This document shows, piece after piece, positions 1 to 12,200 of a stretch of DNA of 64,000 nucleotides (its first letter is position 1; every line of letters starts with the position of its first letter). The stretch spans positions 20,336,283 to 20,400,282 of the forward strand of contig NC_091943.1 in assembly GCF_041260155.1 (NCBI RefSeq). Reading direction: 5' to 3'. A program made the translations under genes and the position numbers. The DNA is from Ptychodera flava (Eukaryota > Hemichordata > Enteropneusta > Ptychoderidae). The notes under the pieces are model-generated. The model saw nothing but the letters and a program-made list of their open reading frames with translations. It ran no database searches and was not told the origin of the DNA.

Positions 1-163
1 GTTGTGTTGTGAAATAGCATGTTGGATTGTAAAACAGAATCCGGAATGGCATGTTGTGTTGTAAAATCAAAGTAGTAATTTTGGCATGGATTGGACACCA
101 TACTTTGACCCAAATTTTATTCATCAGCACTTCCATGCCATGAGGCTAGGTAGAGAACGTATT

Positions 164-229
164 ACGTACGCAGTGTACGCTGTGTGTTAGGAACGCACAC
201 AGGGAATGCACAGCGTACACTGCGTACGT
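164..229. repeat. perfect 21-bp-arm hairpin
   Basis: ACGTACGCAGTGTACGCTGTG at 164-184 is exactly reverse-complemented at 209-229, with a 24-base loop. It abuts a TIR element copy at 230-502. Confidence 0.7.
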
Positions 230-502
230 ACGCAGGGCTAGCGAGAGAGTTGCCGACATCGACGGTTATTTACGAAAAAAGAATAAAAACTGGCATTTTG
301 GAAGCGATCGAGTAGCTGCGGTAGGCAGGGATACGACTTGGGCCCAAGAACGCTGAATTTCGGCAGTAATTTGGCTTTTTACGTCAAGTCCAAAAATGGA
401 TTTGAAGTCACCAACTCTACGTACGGGTCTTTGCAGGGCTGTGGTGAGCGGGGCTATTAATAGCTGTAGCGGAACACACAGCATCGTACGCAGGGCTAAG
501 AA
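230..502 (-). mobile_element. GCGTACGATGC-TIR element, copy 1
   Basis: A minus-strand copy of the element at 32620-32942, bounded by GCAGGGCTAGCGAGAG on the left and CACAGCATCGTACGCAGGGCTA on the right. An open frame of about 70 codons (266-484, minus) keeps the phase of the frame in copy 2 through two indels of multiples of three. There is no recognised protein, and TIR plus small size point to a MITE. Confidence 0.6.
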
Positions 503-739
503 CGTATGTACTCATTTCTGGCGATCGAGCAGCGAGGGAAACAATCAATACCAAGGATGAAGCTAATTTGCTAAACGATATTTATCTTGAATAGTGGAGT
601 TGAATGAGTAATAAAATATCATATTTTAATGTCAATACGAGGTTGAAACACGGAGGGACCGTGGTTGAAACCAGAGCTATCCAGCTGTAGCCAACCTGGA
701 CAAGCACATTTCACAGCGCCCTCAAACAGTCGATTGTTT

Positions 740-993
740 TCACTTGTCATACGCGGCGTAACAGAAAAATTAAAACTTTCATAACTTCATTAATATCCAA
801 GCCACGCCCACCAAAACCTTTTCAGTTCTAGCCATTTGAATTCTGAAGATGTCTACCAAATTTGACTGAATACGTTCAGCCGTTTTTGAGAAAATGGACC
901 AACAGACAGACAGACACACAGACAGACAGACATCGCTGCGACATAACCTCGCTGCGCGCATGCGCACGCGAGGTAAAATGGCCGACTTTGTCC
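740..993 (+). repeat. dispersed repeat with (ACAG)n tail
   Basis: It contains CCAAGCCACGCCCACCAAAA, TTTTGAGAAAATGGACC, then repeated ACAGACAGAC (900-930) and CGCATGCGCACGCGAGG. This looks like the 3' end of a retroposed repeat; the family was not recognised. Homology to copy B starts directly after it. Confidence 0.4.
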
Positions 994-1375
994 CTTTAAG
1001 CATACAATTATCTGCATCCATCAACATGAGGATAGATGCAACCGTGACCATGATAGTCCCTCCATGCAAACGCAACATACTATTTCGAATTGTTCATCAC
1101 CCTGGAATTCTCTTCAGCGACAAAATAAATGAAACAAAAAAGCATAATAAGGAAGTCACTGAATATGGTGACTAAGGTAAACAATTGCGAGAAAGAGAGA
1201 TTGAAGAAGTCGATAACAAAATTTTGGTTTTGATGCATTGCACACTGACAGGTTCGAACGATTTACGATAGCCATTCATTTTGCTTCAGTGAATATCCAA
1301 TCAAGTTATTGTAGTTTTCCCGCCATAAGTAAGAAACCATAGCACGTTCAAGAGTGTTACTCTCGTTCTTTCCAG

Positions 1376-3099
1376 ATGATGCCCAATTCATAACGACAAT
1401 CGATTACGGTATTGGGGCGTTGCAGGCAAATGTTTTCCTCTACAACGTTGTGCAGATGGGCTCAAATACAACCGCATATGTGGCGGTCAAAACAACAGAT
1501 TGTGTCCCCATTGGTACGAATAACGTTGTGGTTTCGGCCGGAAGTGAGTATTTTGTAATTGACATCACCTTGATGCACCAAAAGCATATCAACTCCTGTT
1601 ATCAGTGTAACAATAATCGTAAAGGCATTTAACCTTATTTACAAAAGTTTACACTGTTATCATGATTTTGTTCCAGTAAACACATTTTCATATTTTTCTC
1701 CCGACAGTGCGTTGAAATACGCATTAGCTTTACAAAACACCACTGCATTGTTTACAATGTACTGGAGTGTTGTGTTATCGTTGACGAATGAATTCTAGTC
1801 CAGAATATTAATAGTATTATGTATGTCCAGAGCCGGACATTTCAAGCGAAAAAAATCCCTGACTAGCTGACACTCTCATTGGTTGAATACGGCAAACTTG
1901 CTGTGCAATCTATTATTTTTACGCAAACCTCTTTCTTATCACTGAGGGATGAGCCTGTCAATTGTCGATGATTACGCTCATTAAACACTACATATCATTT
2001 TGAAGTAATAATTGCGCAGGTCGTACAGTATACCCACCTTTCATAGTAACACGTACTGTTTTCATTTTGTGTCTAGCTACAACTGTTGTCAGTGGGGGCT
2101 TTGTCAACGTGACCCTTGGCATAAAGGATCCATCGGTTTTCGATGTGCCGGCTAGCTGCGACCACACTTTCCCCATCAAGGTAAGCATTTGCATCATTCT
2201 GCACTAGTTTGTCCTGTGTTTATCGAGGGTATTTCATCAGTTCCCCGCCTGTGAGTATCATATCCGTTATTTTCCATTTTCGTTGTACGCCATATAGGTA
2301 TACAGTCACCTGTAATCTAAATATGTCCATATATGGTCAAAGATTATTCAAAATGCCCATGCGAGGGCGCTGTTTTAAAAAAGCCGCCACCCGCTTAAAA
2401 TCTGTGATTGGTTAGATTTTCTCTTTCCATGGTAACTGTGGCAAAATTGGAACAGGTGACAGTATACCTTAAAGGTATAGAACGTGACTTTGTGACAGAC
2501 ATTCGGACTCTCAAACCATTACAATATTCTGTTGGCCTACATTTTGTGGGGGCACATTTTGAAAGCGTAGAGTGCAAGTAACTCACCTGTTAGTTTTTAT
2601 GAAAATCGGGAATCTTATCATCCCTCATCGAGATGACACAGAAATCGCGGCCATTTGTAATTTTCAAATATCATTGAATGTGATGGTTAATTTGTTTATC
2701 AGGGACCAAAATTTGCGCGGTGACCCCCGATATTTATTCTTGATTTTGAAAGAGAATGGTTGAAAGTTTGATTAAAAGTTTAAATCTTTCAGTTTCAAAC
2801 TACATCCACCATGTTTATGTTCATCAAAATGATCAGTACTTTATTGGCAGTTTGCTCAGTCCTCTGATAAACATTTCAGACTATAAAATCACCAGACTAG
2901 CCTCCAGGAGTCGTAAAAGCATGATTTACAGGGGAATAGTATTTTGGTCGTATTGCAAGTTTTCTAAAAGGAGTACACAGCGATCCCAATGCATGTCCTT
3001 GTATTTTGTATCTCTTATCAGAAAATGCAGGACACCTACCCAGGATCCGACTACATGAAGGCACTGATTGATCAATTCAAACATGCCTGGAGCAACTAG
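1376..3099 (+). CDS. EPDR paralog A (3' part: exons 3-5 only)
   Basis: Three exons of an ependymin-related protein are visible: exon 3 at 1376-1543 (phase 1 to 1), exon 4 at 2077-2180 (phase 1 to 0) and exon 5 at 3022-3099 ending in TAG. All have AG acceptors, and both introns open with GTGAGT or GTAAGC. Exon 4 encodes the family signature [19 protein letters not shown], which matches the conserved ...LGIKDPSVF...C segment near the C-terminus of vertebrate EPDR1. Exon 3 carries an N-glycosylation sequon (NTT) and the conserved Cys-Val-Pro; exon 4 carries NVT. The C-terminus KMQDTYPGSDYMKALIDQF is nearly identical to copy B. Exons 1-2 are not in the window: bases 1-1375 hold no match to them, so they lie further left or were lost. 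Homology with copy B starts only at about 994. Whether the whole gene works cannot be judged here. Confidence 0.86.
2469..2810 (+). mobile_element. TTAA-type MITE (gene A intron 4)
   Basis: It starts CCTTAAAGGTATAGAACG and carries the family body: GACAGACATTCGGACTCTCAAA, GCGGCCATTTG.AATTTTCAAATATC, GGTGACCCCCGATATTTATTC and AAAGAGAATGGTTGAAAGT. The right end is eroded. It is shared with gene B intron 4, so insertion came before the A/B duplication. Confidence 0.7.
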
Positions 3100-4176
3100 C
3101 TCGACGGAAGTTTGAGTCACGTGACGTTACCAAGATGATGCTGAAAGATAAAAAAACGCTTCAGTTTTTCCATACAATCGTTGCTTATTATTTACTCGGA
3201 AATCTATTTTTATAGTTCTCCCATCGTGTGATTTAAATTTTTATGAATAATTGAGGGCTAAACTTGACTTCAAACTATCCCACTTTGTCAGTTGGCGTTT
3301 TCGATTGTGTGATTTTTAATATCGATTGTGCAAATCACTGATCTCTTCTTATAATTAAAGTCGACACTTTTGCCTAGACGTAATAACAAATGTGGTCTCA
3401 TCGGGCACTGGCTTGACTTCGAACCTGCGTCGGCATTGCCTATGACATTTGTCTCTGACAGTCAGCAACACTGTGGGGTACACACTTGGGGATAGGTTTA
3501 GGTTAGAGAGAGACAGAATGGCTGGAAACTGCTTTGTATCGTGTCTTAATATGATCAAGTTCAAGTCATGACCTTTATTACTATCACAGGTCCCTATATA
3601 CATTGTAGTATGAATAATCATCAGGATTAATGAAAGACACGCCTAACTTATGACACGCCCAACGCATAATTTGCTTAATCAGTAAAGGAGTTGGTGGGCG
3701 GAGCAACACCATACACGTGATTGCCAACAAACACAGTCGTGCGGTTGCTTGCTGTCGGTTACATCAGCGGTGAAGTGACAACTCCCTTCTTCGCCGCTCG
3801 TGGCGCAACGCTGCAATATGCTAAGCGCAGGTTCAACCATAGACCCTCGAGAAAGGGTCTCTGGTTCAACGTCTGCGAGTCACGGCCGGGCCGCGACAGA
3901 TCAGTGACATCTGAGAAATAGAATAAAAAGGATCACTTATTTTGCTCGCTAAGCAAGGGGAAGTCGGTCTTGACCTTGTTCGTTCAAAGTATAGACTTCA
4001 CGAAGACGATATAAGTTCCTTGCAACGTCATTAGGTTTATTTCTAGGAAGAAAGTTGCTTGATATAGGCCATCGCCAAGATTCAAGATGTATCTTTGTAA
4101 GAAGAGGAGAAGCGCTAGCCATAGCCAGAGACAGCGAAATATCTTGGGCCTTTAAGGCAGAAGGCGCCTTATTTGT

Positions 4177-4240
4177 CCTCGGGGACAAATATTCGGGCTC
4201 TCACTTTTTTACAATTCTTTTCTGATCTACATGAGGGAAA
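4177..4240 (+). mobile_element. TTAA-type MITE fragment
   Basis: The left part only: CTCGGGGACAAATATTCGGGCTCTCA.. and TTACAATTCTTTTCTGATCTAC, matching the first ~60 bp of the family. Confidence 0.6.
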
Positions 4241-4809
4241 ATGCCAAGAGGGTTTGACCGGTTAAGAAGGGCTTGACTACGCAGTTTCTGCGTAGTGAAG
4301 CTTCATTACGTATTCATAGTGACCCCTGGCCAGCTGTTAATAACTTTGGGGGCTTTTGTCTTATGGCCTGCTTTGCATATGCGTCGTTGGACACGACCTG
4401 CCAATCACCCAGGTAGTCAATTAAACTATTGACTGTTTACCGACCCAATTAACACTATCCAGCAGTATCAGTCATATTTTAATCGCGTGGCCCGGGTGGG
4501 CACAACGTAGGAACGCGTGTATTTCTATGTGTACGTTTCACTTGTGGTGTTGTTTGTACCATCGTGCGTTTGAAGTCCTTGTTTCACCTACAGCATTACC
4601 TTCAAGGTGACAGGCTTACTATTAATGTTCAGTATCATTGCACCGAGTTCTGCCCACGGTGAAAAACACCTGTTTTGCCTACTAATTACTGCCCGTCGCT
4701 GCCCGTCCTGAATGTAGCCTATCTATAGCTACAGTAATCACATAAATCATTTATCAGTTTTGATATATACTCCTCAATTGTAAGTTTGATCAAAATCGAG
4801 ACCACATTC

Positions 4810-6330
4810 AAGGGCTATGCAGACTGTCCATGTACGCACACACAGTGACAAGAAGGCGGCAAACACCTACTCACCAAGCACATCGAATCGGCGAAAAGAA
4901 GCATAAAAAAGCTAGGCTCATCGCCAAACAAACGCGCCAAGCGCTAACAAAAACCACATACCAAGCGGCCCTTTTCAGGGCCACCAAATACTCCAAAAAG
5001 AGAACTACCAAAAATACGATAAAATGACATAGAACACACAAACACTTAAAGAAATAACAAAAATCGTACACATAACAAACAACTGAAACACAACATTAAA
5101 TACAAAATAAACAATCACAGTAACGTAACAGAAAACATGGCCGTGGAAATAAATCAGCTATTTCTAAAGAAAAGCCGACAACAACATGAAATTCAACAAC
5201 AACCTATCATCGCTCAAACTATGAAACTCCGAAAAATAGTACTAGGCAAAAGCCTTAAAATTCATTCGGACACCAACAAAACTAAAAAGAATAAAACCAC
5301 CTCAAGATTTCAACAAATAAAGTCGTATAATGTGACTACGCTACATCGTGAGACACAAACAATCGCAACACCAATTCAAAGAAAAGTCAAATTGGACTCC
5401 ACCAACAACAAAAAAACAAGGATCTCTTCAAGACTTCATACTTGAAGAGATCCAAAAACAAAAACTTGAAAGCTATCTGAAGCTTCTAAACTCGCACTTC
5501 TAGAGATACCCTTTCAAACAAGGAAACAAAACATGTCGCGTGCCAAAAGAATCGCGATAAACCAGCTTGCAAACAATGGACAAATTTTGGGAAAATAACC
5601 CTTCGACAAGGGTCGGTTTTTCGTTATTGTCAACACAAACGATTACGTACTCGAATGCGAAAGGCAATTACGTAACACTCAGTATATACACAACAAGCCA
5701 GAACAAACAGTAAACAAAGTAAACGAACTATTAATTAACAAGCACATCAACCAGGATACTTGTAAGTATCTTGATCCAATAAACATAAAATCCGTACCCC
5801 GCAGTGGTACTTATTGCCTAAAAATTCACAAACCTCAGCAAAAATCTAAAAGACACACCAGTCAAAACAAAATTTACCGAAGTAAAGAAATATAGAACAA
5901 ACAAACCGAACCACCAAACGGACTCACAACGTGACCAAAATTAATATACTTGCCTCGCTAAGCAAGCAAGACCACTAAAATGCATTAAAATAAATTTTCA
6001 CAAACACAAACTAAGGAAAGAATCTACACTGCGACTGATGAGAAACCACACTCGGGTTTCGAAACGCAAGCGTCAAAGGGCGACTCTATCAACTTTTGTA
6101 ACAACATAGGTCCGGCTGCGTCTCGCCATAAGCTTTCCCCACACAAACAAAACATTACCGTACACACTAATCCAAACTTCTCTACAAATATCCAAAGCGA
6201 AACAAACATTTCATTAACACAAACAATCGGATAAGAATGTAGGAACACATTTTCGAAACGAATCAAACACAAACTCGACACAAAAACATTTAGGATAGTT
6301 AGGTGGGGAGCCTGTTTCACATTTTTTACA
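4810..6330 (+). mobile_element. A/C-skewed block with Penelope-like reverse transcriptase fragment
   Basis: The + strand is very rich in A and C and poor in G and T, unlike its flanks. At about 5640-5850 a frame gives YVLECERQLRN, then CKYLDPIN...PRSGTYCLKIHKP. This matches the N-terminal part of Penelope-like element RTs (RQL...KYL.P...FY.LPKIHKP). Upstream frames (4830-5024, 5137-5442) are lysine-rich and could be the basic N-terminal part. A 13-bp-arm hairpin (GGATCTCTTCAAG...) lies at about 5420-5453. The element looks broken and partial; its ends are not defined. CTCGCTAAGCAAG occurs at about 3944 and 5954, possibly marking flanks. Confidence 0.5.
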
Positions 6331-7544
6331 TCTCGCTATACTGTCTATGATTCTAAAAATAAAGTCATCTGCTACTTTTTCTGTATACGCGGTTTGGCAA
6401 AACTCATCTCTTCAATCGAAAGTCGGGCGATTTCATGGTTCTTTGGGGCACTTAAGTGTACGTCGAGCTTAAGGAATGTAGTTACATTCGCGATGTTTTA
6501 TTCGAAAATTATTTATTTCTTCAAGGGCAAATGCACATAATTTATGCTGTTGGAAATACTGGCCGCTCATAAACAAGACAATAAACTCAATATATGTGCA
6601 TCTTTACTTTTATTGTCAAAGTACCACCGACACCCACAAAAAAACCAAATGGTTCAGTCCAGGTATTTGCAACTCTGCCATCCGACTGGTCAACAGGAAA
6701 TCAACCATAGGTGTCTTTTGGCACGCGTATACGCCAGTCACCTAGGCGACGGTAATCTGCACCACTTATCACCATCGGGAAGGTACTCCTCCCCATATAC
6801 CACTGGCGATCCCACCCTCAAGGCACTGCGTCATTCGACCAAGCATTGTTATTGTAATTTCCTGCATAAAATTAACAGCGAGGTCAACCGGTCAAAATGT
6901 CTTGGCATTTTCTGGCATGTACCACTTTGTGTGGACTCATTTTAAAGCTCCAACAGCTGCGATATTTTTGCACTATTTTCATGATTTTATTTTCAAACCA
7001 AAGTTGATTTGTGTAAATGTGATTACTTAAGGATGTGTATAGAAGTATCAGTGCTCGCTGATTTGGACCGCGCCCACACGTTTTAACTGGCTGAAAATTA
7101 ATGGGCGCCGCACTCATAAAATGGCGCCCCACTGAAAAAGTACAAAAACGCACAGTGTTTTCTGCACATACACATTGTGATCCTACCAGAAACAAGCATG
7201 ATGCCATTTACTTGAATGCACAACACACGAAGGCCAACATTTTGTTTTTGTAATCTTTATTTACTTGGTCATATGATTAGTTTTTAAAAATGGCGGGAAA
7301 GCTAAAATGATGTTAAAACGTTTGAATACCACTTTCGACACTTATGATAGTGTTACATACTTTTCAGTCTTTAATTGGTCTTATTAAAAAAACTCTTGGA
7401 AAACTCAGGACATTTTGAGATCGGTTTATTAAACATTCGCAGTTATTTTGGCTTCAAAACTCTTTGGGTAATAACAATTTTCGTCTTCTTAGTCTTCAAA
7501 AAATTGACAGTTTTTATTGTCCCATAGAGTTAACACCAGAATAG

Positions 7545-7722
7545 AAGCCATTTTGAATTCAAAATGTCCGTAAAGGTTAGGTAATTTGTTTCTCCAGCAC
7601 GGAACTTTGCATGTTGATCCCTAATTTTTATTTTTGATTCAGCGAGAGAATGGTTTAGTTTCATGGAGAAAAGTATGAGCACGAGTTTTAGACTTTCACT
7701 TTGAAGGCACGTGCTACCTTAA
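7545..7722 (+). mobile_element. diverged TTAA-type MITE, right half
   Basis: TTAACACCAGAAT.GAAGCCATTTTGAATT, GGTAATTTGTTTCTC and GCACGTGCTACCTTAA match the right half of the family. The left half is too diverged to bound. Confidence 0.5.
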
Positions 7723-8416
7723 AAAATACCTTAAAGGCGTGATCTCAATCAAAGTATGCATTACTGACACGTTACAAACCCATCACGTGAAATCCTCGTG
7801 TTCGGTCGTTAAATACCTTCATTTTCCTAAACATACAAGCTCGTAAAACACAATTAGCGTGTGTTTGCACTCGCCGCCATTCAGGCGTCTGTCCGATGTG
7901 CACGCAAATCAACTTATAATTGAAATCCTTGTGTGTTTAATTAATGATATCGGTGTTACCACTAGATATGTGAACCTTTTTGTCAAAACTTTGAGAAAAT
8001 ATTTCAGGCATGTGGTACCTCCGTTTCAATGGATCAGTAAAGTTGACAACAGTAAAGTTTTGTCTTTCTAAAACTTTGATAAGGTTACTACTTACTTCAA
8101 ATAATCAAACACTATTTATTCGAAATATATACATCATCACAATCTCTTCCCTGTTGTTGACATGTGTTTAATCGAAGGTCTTGAGCCCCCAAATAAAATC
8201 GCGAGTCGTAATATGAAGTAGGATAACACACTTTCCCAACAGGTGTGTGTGAGCGTTCATTCGATTTTTCGTATACGCCCAACGGAATGCCAGGACAGGT
8301 AGAGTCGTTCTGATTGTTTTATTTTCCTTTCCTTTCAATTTCTAATGCTTGTATGCCCAAACGTTAATTTAAGGACCACAAAACAAGACAAATAAATTAC
8401 TATATGCAGGTATAGA

Positions 8417-8507
8417 ATCCATGCATACATACATACATACAGGACACATACATACATACATACATACATACATACATACATACATACATACATACATACA
8501 TACATGT
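8417..8507. repeat. (ATAC)n microsatellite
   Basis: About 20 repeats of CATA with one short interruption (AGGACA). Confidence 0.9.
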
Positions 8508-8760
8508 GGCTTGGCACATTTAGGAGCAGGTTCTATATTGCGTGATGAGAAAGTTACGGTGCAGAGAATGAGAACGACACTGTCTCTCCTTTGATGTGTA
8601 ACAACGAACTAACTTTATTGCCTGAAAAGCGGCGCGAAAGTCACCTCAACTTGTCAATCAAACTGGACAACTTGCAACATTGTCTCAACTTAGTCTGAGG
8701 TATTTTTGCGTCCCGACAATACATTAATTATCTGTATGAATTAGAGGAAGATCAAATTAA

Positions 8761-8968
8761 AACACGATTGAAGCTAATTGGGATAATTGGAAGGTGAAGT
8801 AATGTCGGTCGAATCTTTAAATATAAGGTCATTTGCTTTCTTTTTAAGTTTTGCACTCGTTTTGTGAGTAATTGTAATATTGGAACATTTAGCTATAGGC
8901 ACCTAACATTTTTTAGAAATTTGAAAAATATAAAGATTCAATTATTCCAAATTAGGTCCAATCTTGTT
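8761..8968 (+). mobile_element. ~210-bp MITE (family R2), copy 1
   Basis: Left end AACACGATTG..GCTAATTGGGATAATTGGA; right end ATTATTCCAAATTAGGTCCAATCTTGTT; the ends are inverted repeats of about 30 bp. It lies about 280 bp upstream of the gene B start, so it may overlap that promoter. Relatives are at 26424-26640 and 56899-57111. Confidence 0.75.
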
Positions 8969-9246
8969 TATTCTTTCAATGGTATTCAACAGGACGATAT
9001 GGCCGTCTGCACTGAGCTCAGTCACCCCCTGTTGAGGAGAGCTGTCACACCTGTTACACATGACCTGCGCTCGACCTCGTTGTTTACTTGTTGTCTTGTT
9101 CCCGAAACCCAGTCCGTTGTACTTTTCACGTCCAGTCACATGATTCCAGGTCACCTGGTTGTGACAAAGCTGAAATCGCATGATTCGACTTCAGGGCGGT
9201 AACCGAGTAGCATCGCCATTGTCGTCCGGAAGCAGACACTAAGACC

Positions 9247-12200
9247 ATGAAGTGCACGTATTTCCTACTTCTCTCGTTCCTCGCGTGCGCCACGGCGTAC
9301 AAATGCTGCCCACCTACACAGTATGAATGTCTGTTCGGTCAGATGGGCGGTTTCTACGTGGAGTCCACCAAGCAGGCCGGCCTGCTCAGCGCGGCCGCCA
9401 ACGTCCACTCCGACCGTAAAAATGGGAAAGTGGCGTTCTTCGAAGAGCTGAACTCAGGTGGTCATGTCTCGCACGTAAAACTCGTACAAGACTACAAAAA
9501 GGTAATTATGTAACTTGTAAGCATACACACACATTGCAATACACAGTATTTCCACATGACGCTATCGTGGCGCAGAATCATGACGTCATACTATGGCGAG
9601 AATAAAATTAGGGTGGTTTGACCCCGCCGAGCACTCGTTTTATCACAGTAAATCATATGGTCGCCATTGGTACCCGTTGTTAGTTCTATAAGGTCGTATC
9701 CTTCAACAGTCATCTAGTAACGATCAATTTTGTATATCTGTTTCACTCGTCAGTATCGAACATATATGAATAGCCGCAGAAGGTACTATTTTGCTCGTTT
9801 GATTTGAACCAAACGCAAGATGACACGCGAACTTTAAAAGAATCGGGAGAATTTCTGACAGTCCTCTGGCAACTAATATTTGTTAACAAACGGCCGTCAC
9901 TCTGCAGTGCAAGCCATGCGTAAGGTCAGAGCATGGCATTGAAATGTGCCCTTGGTGACATACACACGCAAAAAATTAAGTTCATTCCGACGTCTGACAT
10001 CTTATCAACTGACCGTGTCTTTTGTGTTGGAATCCAATCAAGTAAGTGAGTAATTTCACGTTCAAAGCCAAAAACATGTACAGTAACACCAAAATTTTTT
10101 TCACATGATCGGTCATCCACCCTTTCTCAAATGTTTGTTCCGATCACATGCCATACTTATCTTTTGTCTGTCGCACAAAATAACTTGTCATGGCTACAGT
10201 TGTACTCTACAGTTCACACTAGCTTCTGTGCATTGCAACTGTGATGACCTATGTCAATTCTGCAGAGTAAGTGGTTAAGGTAGAATGCGCCTCGGGGACA
10301 CTGAGATATTCGGACTCTCAAACTTTAATAATTCTTTTCTGATCTACCACTTGTAGGGGGTTCATTCTAAAGCTCTTGGCGTGAAAAAAATGTTCACCGT
10401 CTTCCTTTTTCGAAAATCGAAATGTTAGTTTTCTCCGTAGAGTTAACACAGTGATGTCGGCCATTTTGTTTTTCAAATATCGGTAAATCGCAATTGGGTA
10501 ATTTGTTTCTAATACCAAAATTTGCACGTTGACCCCAATTTTTATCTTGTTTATGAAAGAACATAGATGAAAATATTCCTTGAGGAAAGTTTGTGCATTA
10601 GGAGTTTCGGTGTTTCGAGGCACATACTACCTTAATGTGTCAAATGTCGTATGTGAGTGAATGTGATTTCATTATCCTTTTCTTATCCAATGTTCAGAGT
10701 GTTCAGTATCTGGTAATTGACGGTGTGTGCACGAAGACTGCATTGCCTGGAACTATTGACGATCATGTTTGCATTCCAGGTAAGACAAGAAATGCACGTG
10801 ACATGCATACATTATAACGACACACAGACAGGCCGACAATGGCCTTAACTTATTGTTTAAGGTAGAATGTGCTAGATATTCGGACCCTCAAATTATTACA
10901 AGACTTTTCTGATCTACAGCTTGTTTTGGCTCATTTTGAAAACTTTTGGAAAAAGTTAACTTCTTGTTAAAAATCGGCATTTTATTTTTCCTGACCATGA
11001 AAACACACAGGAATGGCGGCCATTTTGAATTTCAAATAACGGGGAAGTTAACATAGTGTACCAAAGTTTTGACGGTCAACCCCGATTTTTATCATTCAGT
11101 TTGAAAGAAAATTGTTGAAAGTTTCCTGGAGATAATTTTTAGCAAACGCAAGCCTTCAAATTTGCGGCGCGATCTACCTTAAACATACAATTATCTGCAT
11201 CCATCAACATGACGATAGACACACGGCTACCTACACTTCACGCAACCGTGACCATGATAGTCCCTCTATATGCAAACGCAACATACTATTTCGAATTGTT
11301 CATCACCCAGAAGTTCTCTTCAGCGACAAAATAAATGAAACAAAAAAGCATAATAAGGAAGTCACTAAATTTGGTGACTACGGTAAACAATTGCGAGAAA
11401 GAGAGATTGAAGAAGTCGAAAACAAAATTTTGGTTTTGATGCATTGCACAATGAACAGGTTCGAACGATTTACGATAGCCGTTCATTTTGCTTCAGTGAA
11501 TATCCAATCAAGTTATTGTAGTTTTCCCGCCATAAGTAGGAAATCATAGCACATTCAAGCGTGTTCAACTCTCGTTCTTTCCAGATGACGCCCAATTCAT
11601 AACGACAATCGATTACGGTATCGGGGCGTTGCAGGCAAATATTTTCCTCTACAACGTTGTGCAGATGGGCGCCAATACGACGGCATATGTGGCGGTCAAA
11701 ACAACAGATTGCGTCCCCATTGGTATGAATGCCGTTGTGATTTCGGCCGGAAGTGAGTATTTTGAAAATTGACATCACCTTGATGCACCAAAAGCATATC
11801 AATTTCTCTAATCAGTGTAAAAATAATCGTAAAGGCATTTAATTTTATTTACAAAAGTTTACACCTATCATTATTTTGTTCCAGAAAACACATTTTCATA
11901 TTTTTCTCCCGACAGTGCGTTGAAATACGCATTAGCTTTGCAAAACACCACTGCATTGTTTGCAATGTACTAGAGTGTTGTGTTATCGTTAACAGTGATG
12001 AATTCTAGTCCAGAGTAATAATAGTATTAAGTATGCCCAGAGCCGGACATTTCAAGCGAAAAAAATCCGTGAGTACCTGACACTGTCATTGTTGAATTCG
12101 TCAGGATTCTGATCAACAAAGAATTATAATTGGTGATGTTTTAGACTCACTCGTGTTTAAATATGTCGAATGTATCGCCAGGTAAATTGACGTCGACATG

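Larger units (their letters stand above)
994..3931 (+). repeat. segmental duplication, left copy (contains gene A exons 3-5)
   Basis: This block matches 11177-14072 over introns, exons and 3' flank, with only point differences and a few indels (about 170 bp extra in intron 3 of B; about 250 bp extra downstream in A at roughly 3470-3735). Homology starts where copy B leaves a TTAA-flanked MITE and ends just after AATAGAATAAAAAGGAT. Confidence 0.85.
3932..9246. other. A-B intergenic region without supported genes
   Basis: It holds a MITE fragment (4177-4240), a small hairpin ACTACGCAGtttCTGCGTAGT (about 4274-4296), the Penelope-like block, a diverged MITE (to 7722), an (ATAC)n tract (8417-8507) and a 208-bp MITE (8761-8968). 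The open frame at 6544-6945 (133 codons) has no recognisable domain, signal or splice context. I see no other gene. Confidence 0.6.

Noticed and set aside
3721-3921. Frame with LLAVGYISGEVTTPFFAARGATLQ, repeated at 13805-14038
   Set aside because: Present in both A and B only because of the segmental duplication; no start, splice sites or known domain.
6544-6945. 133-codon open frame
   Set aside because: No signal peptide, domain, splice context or paralog in the window; composition like the flanks.
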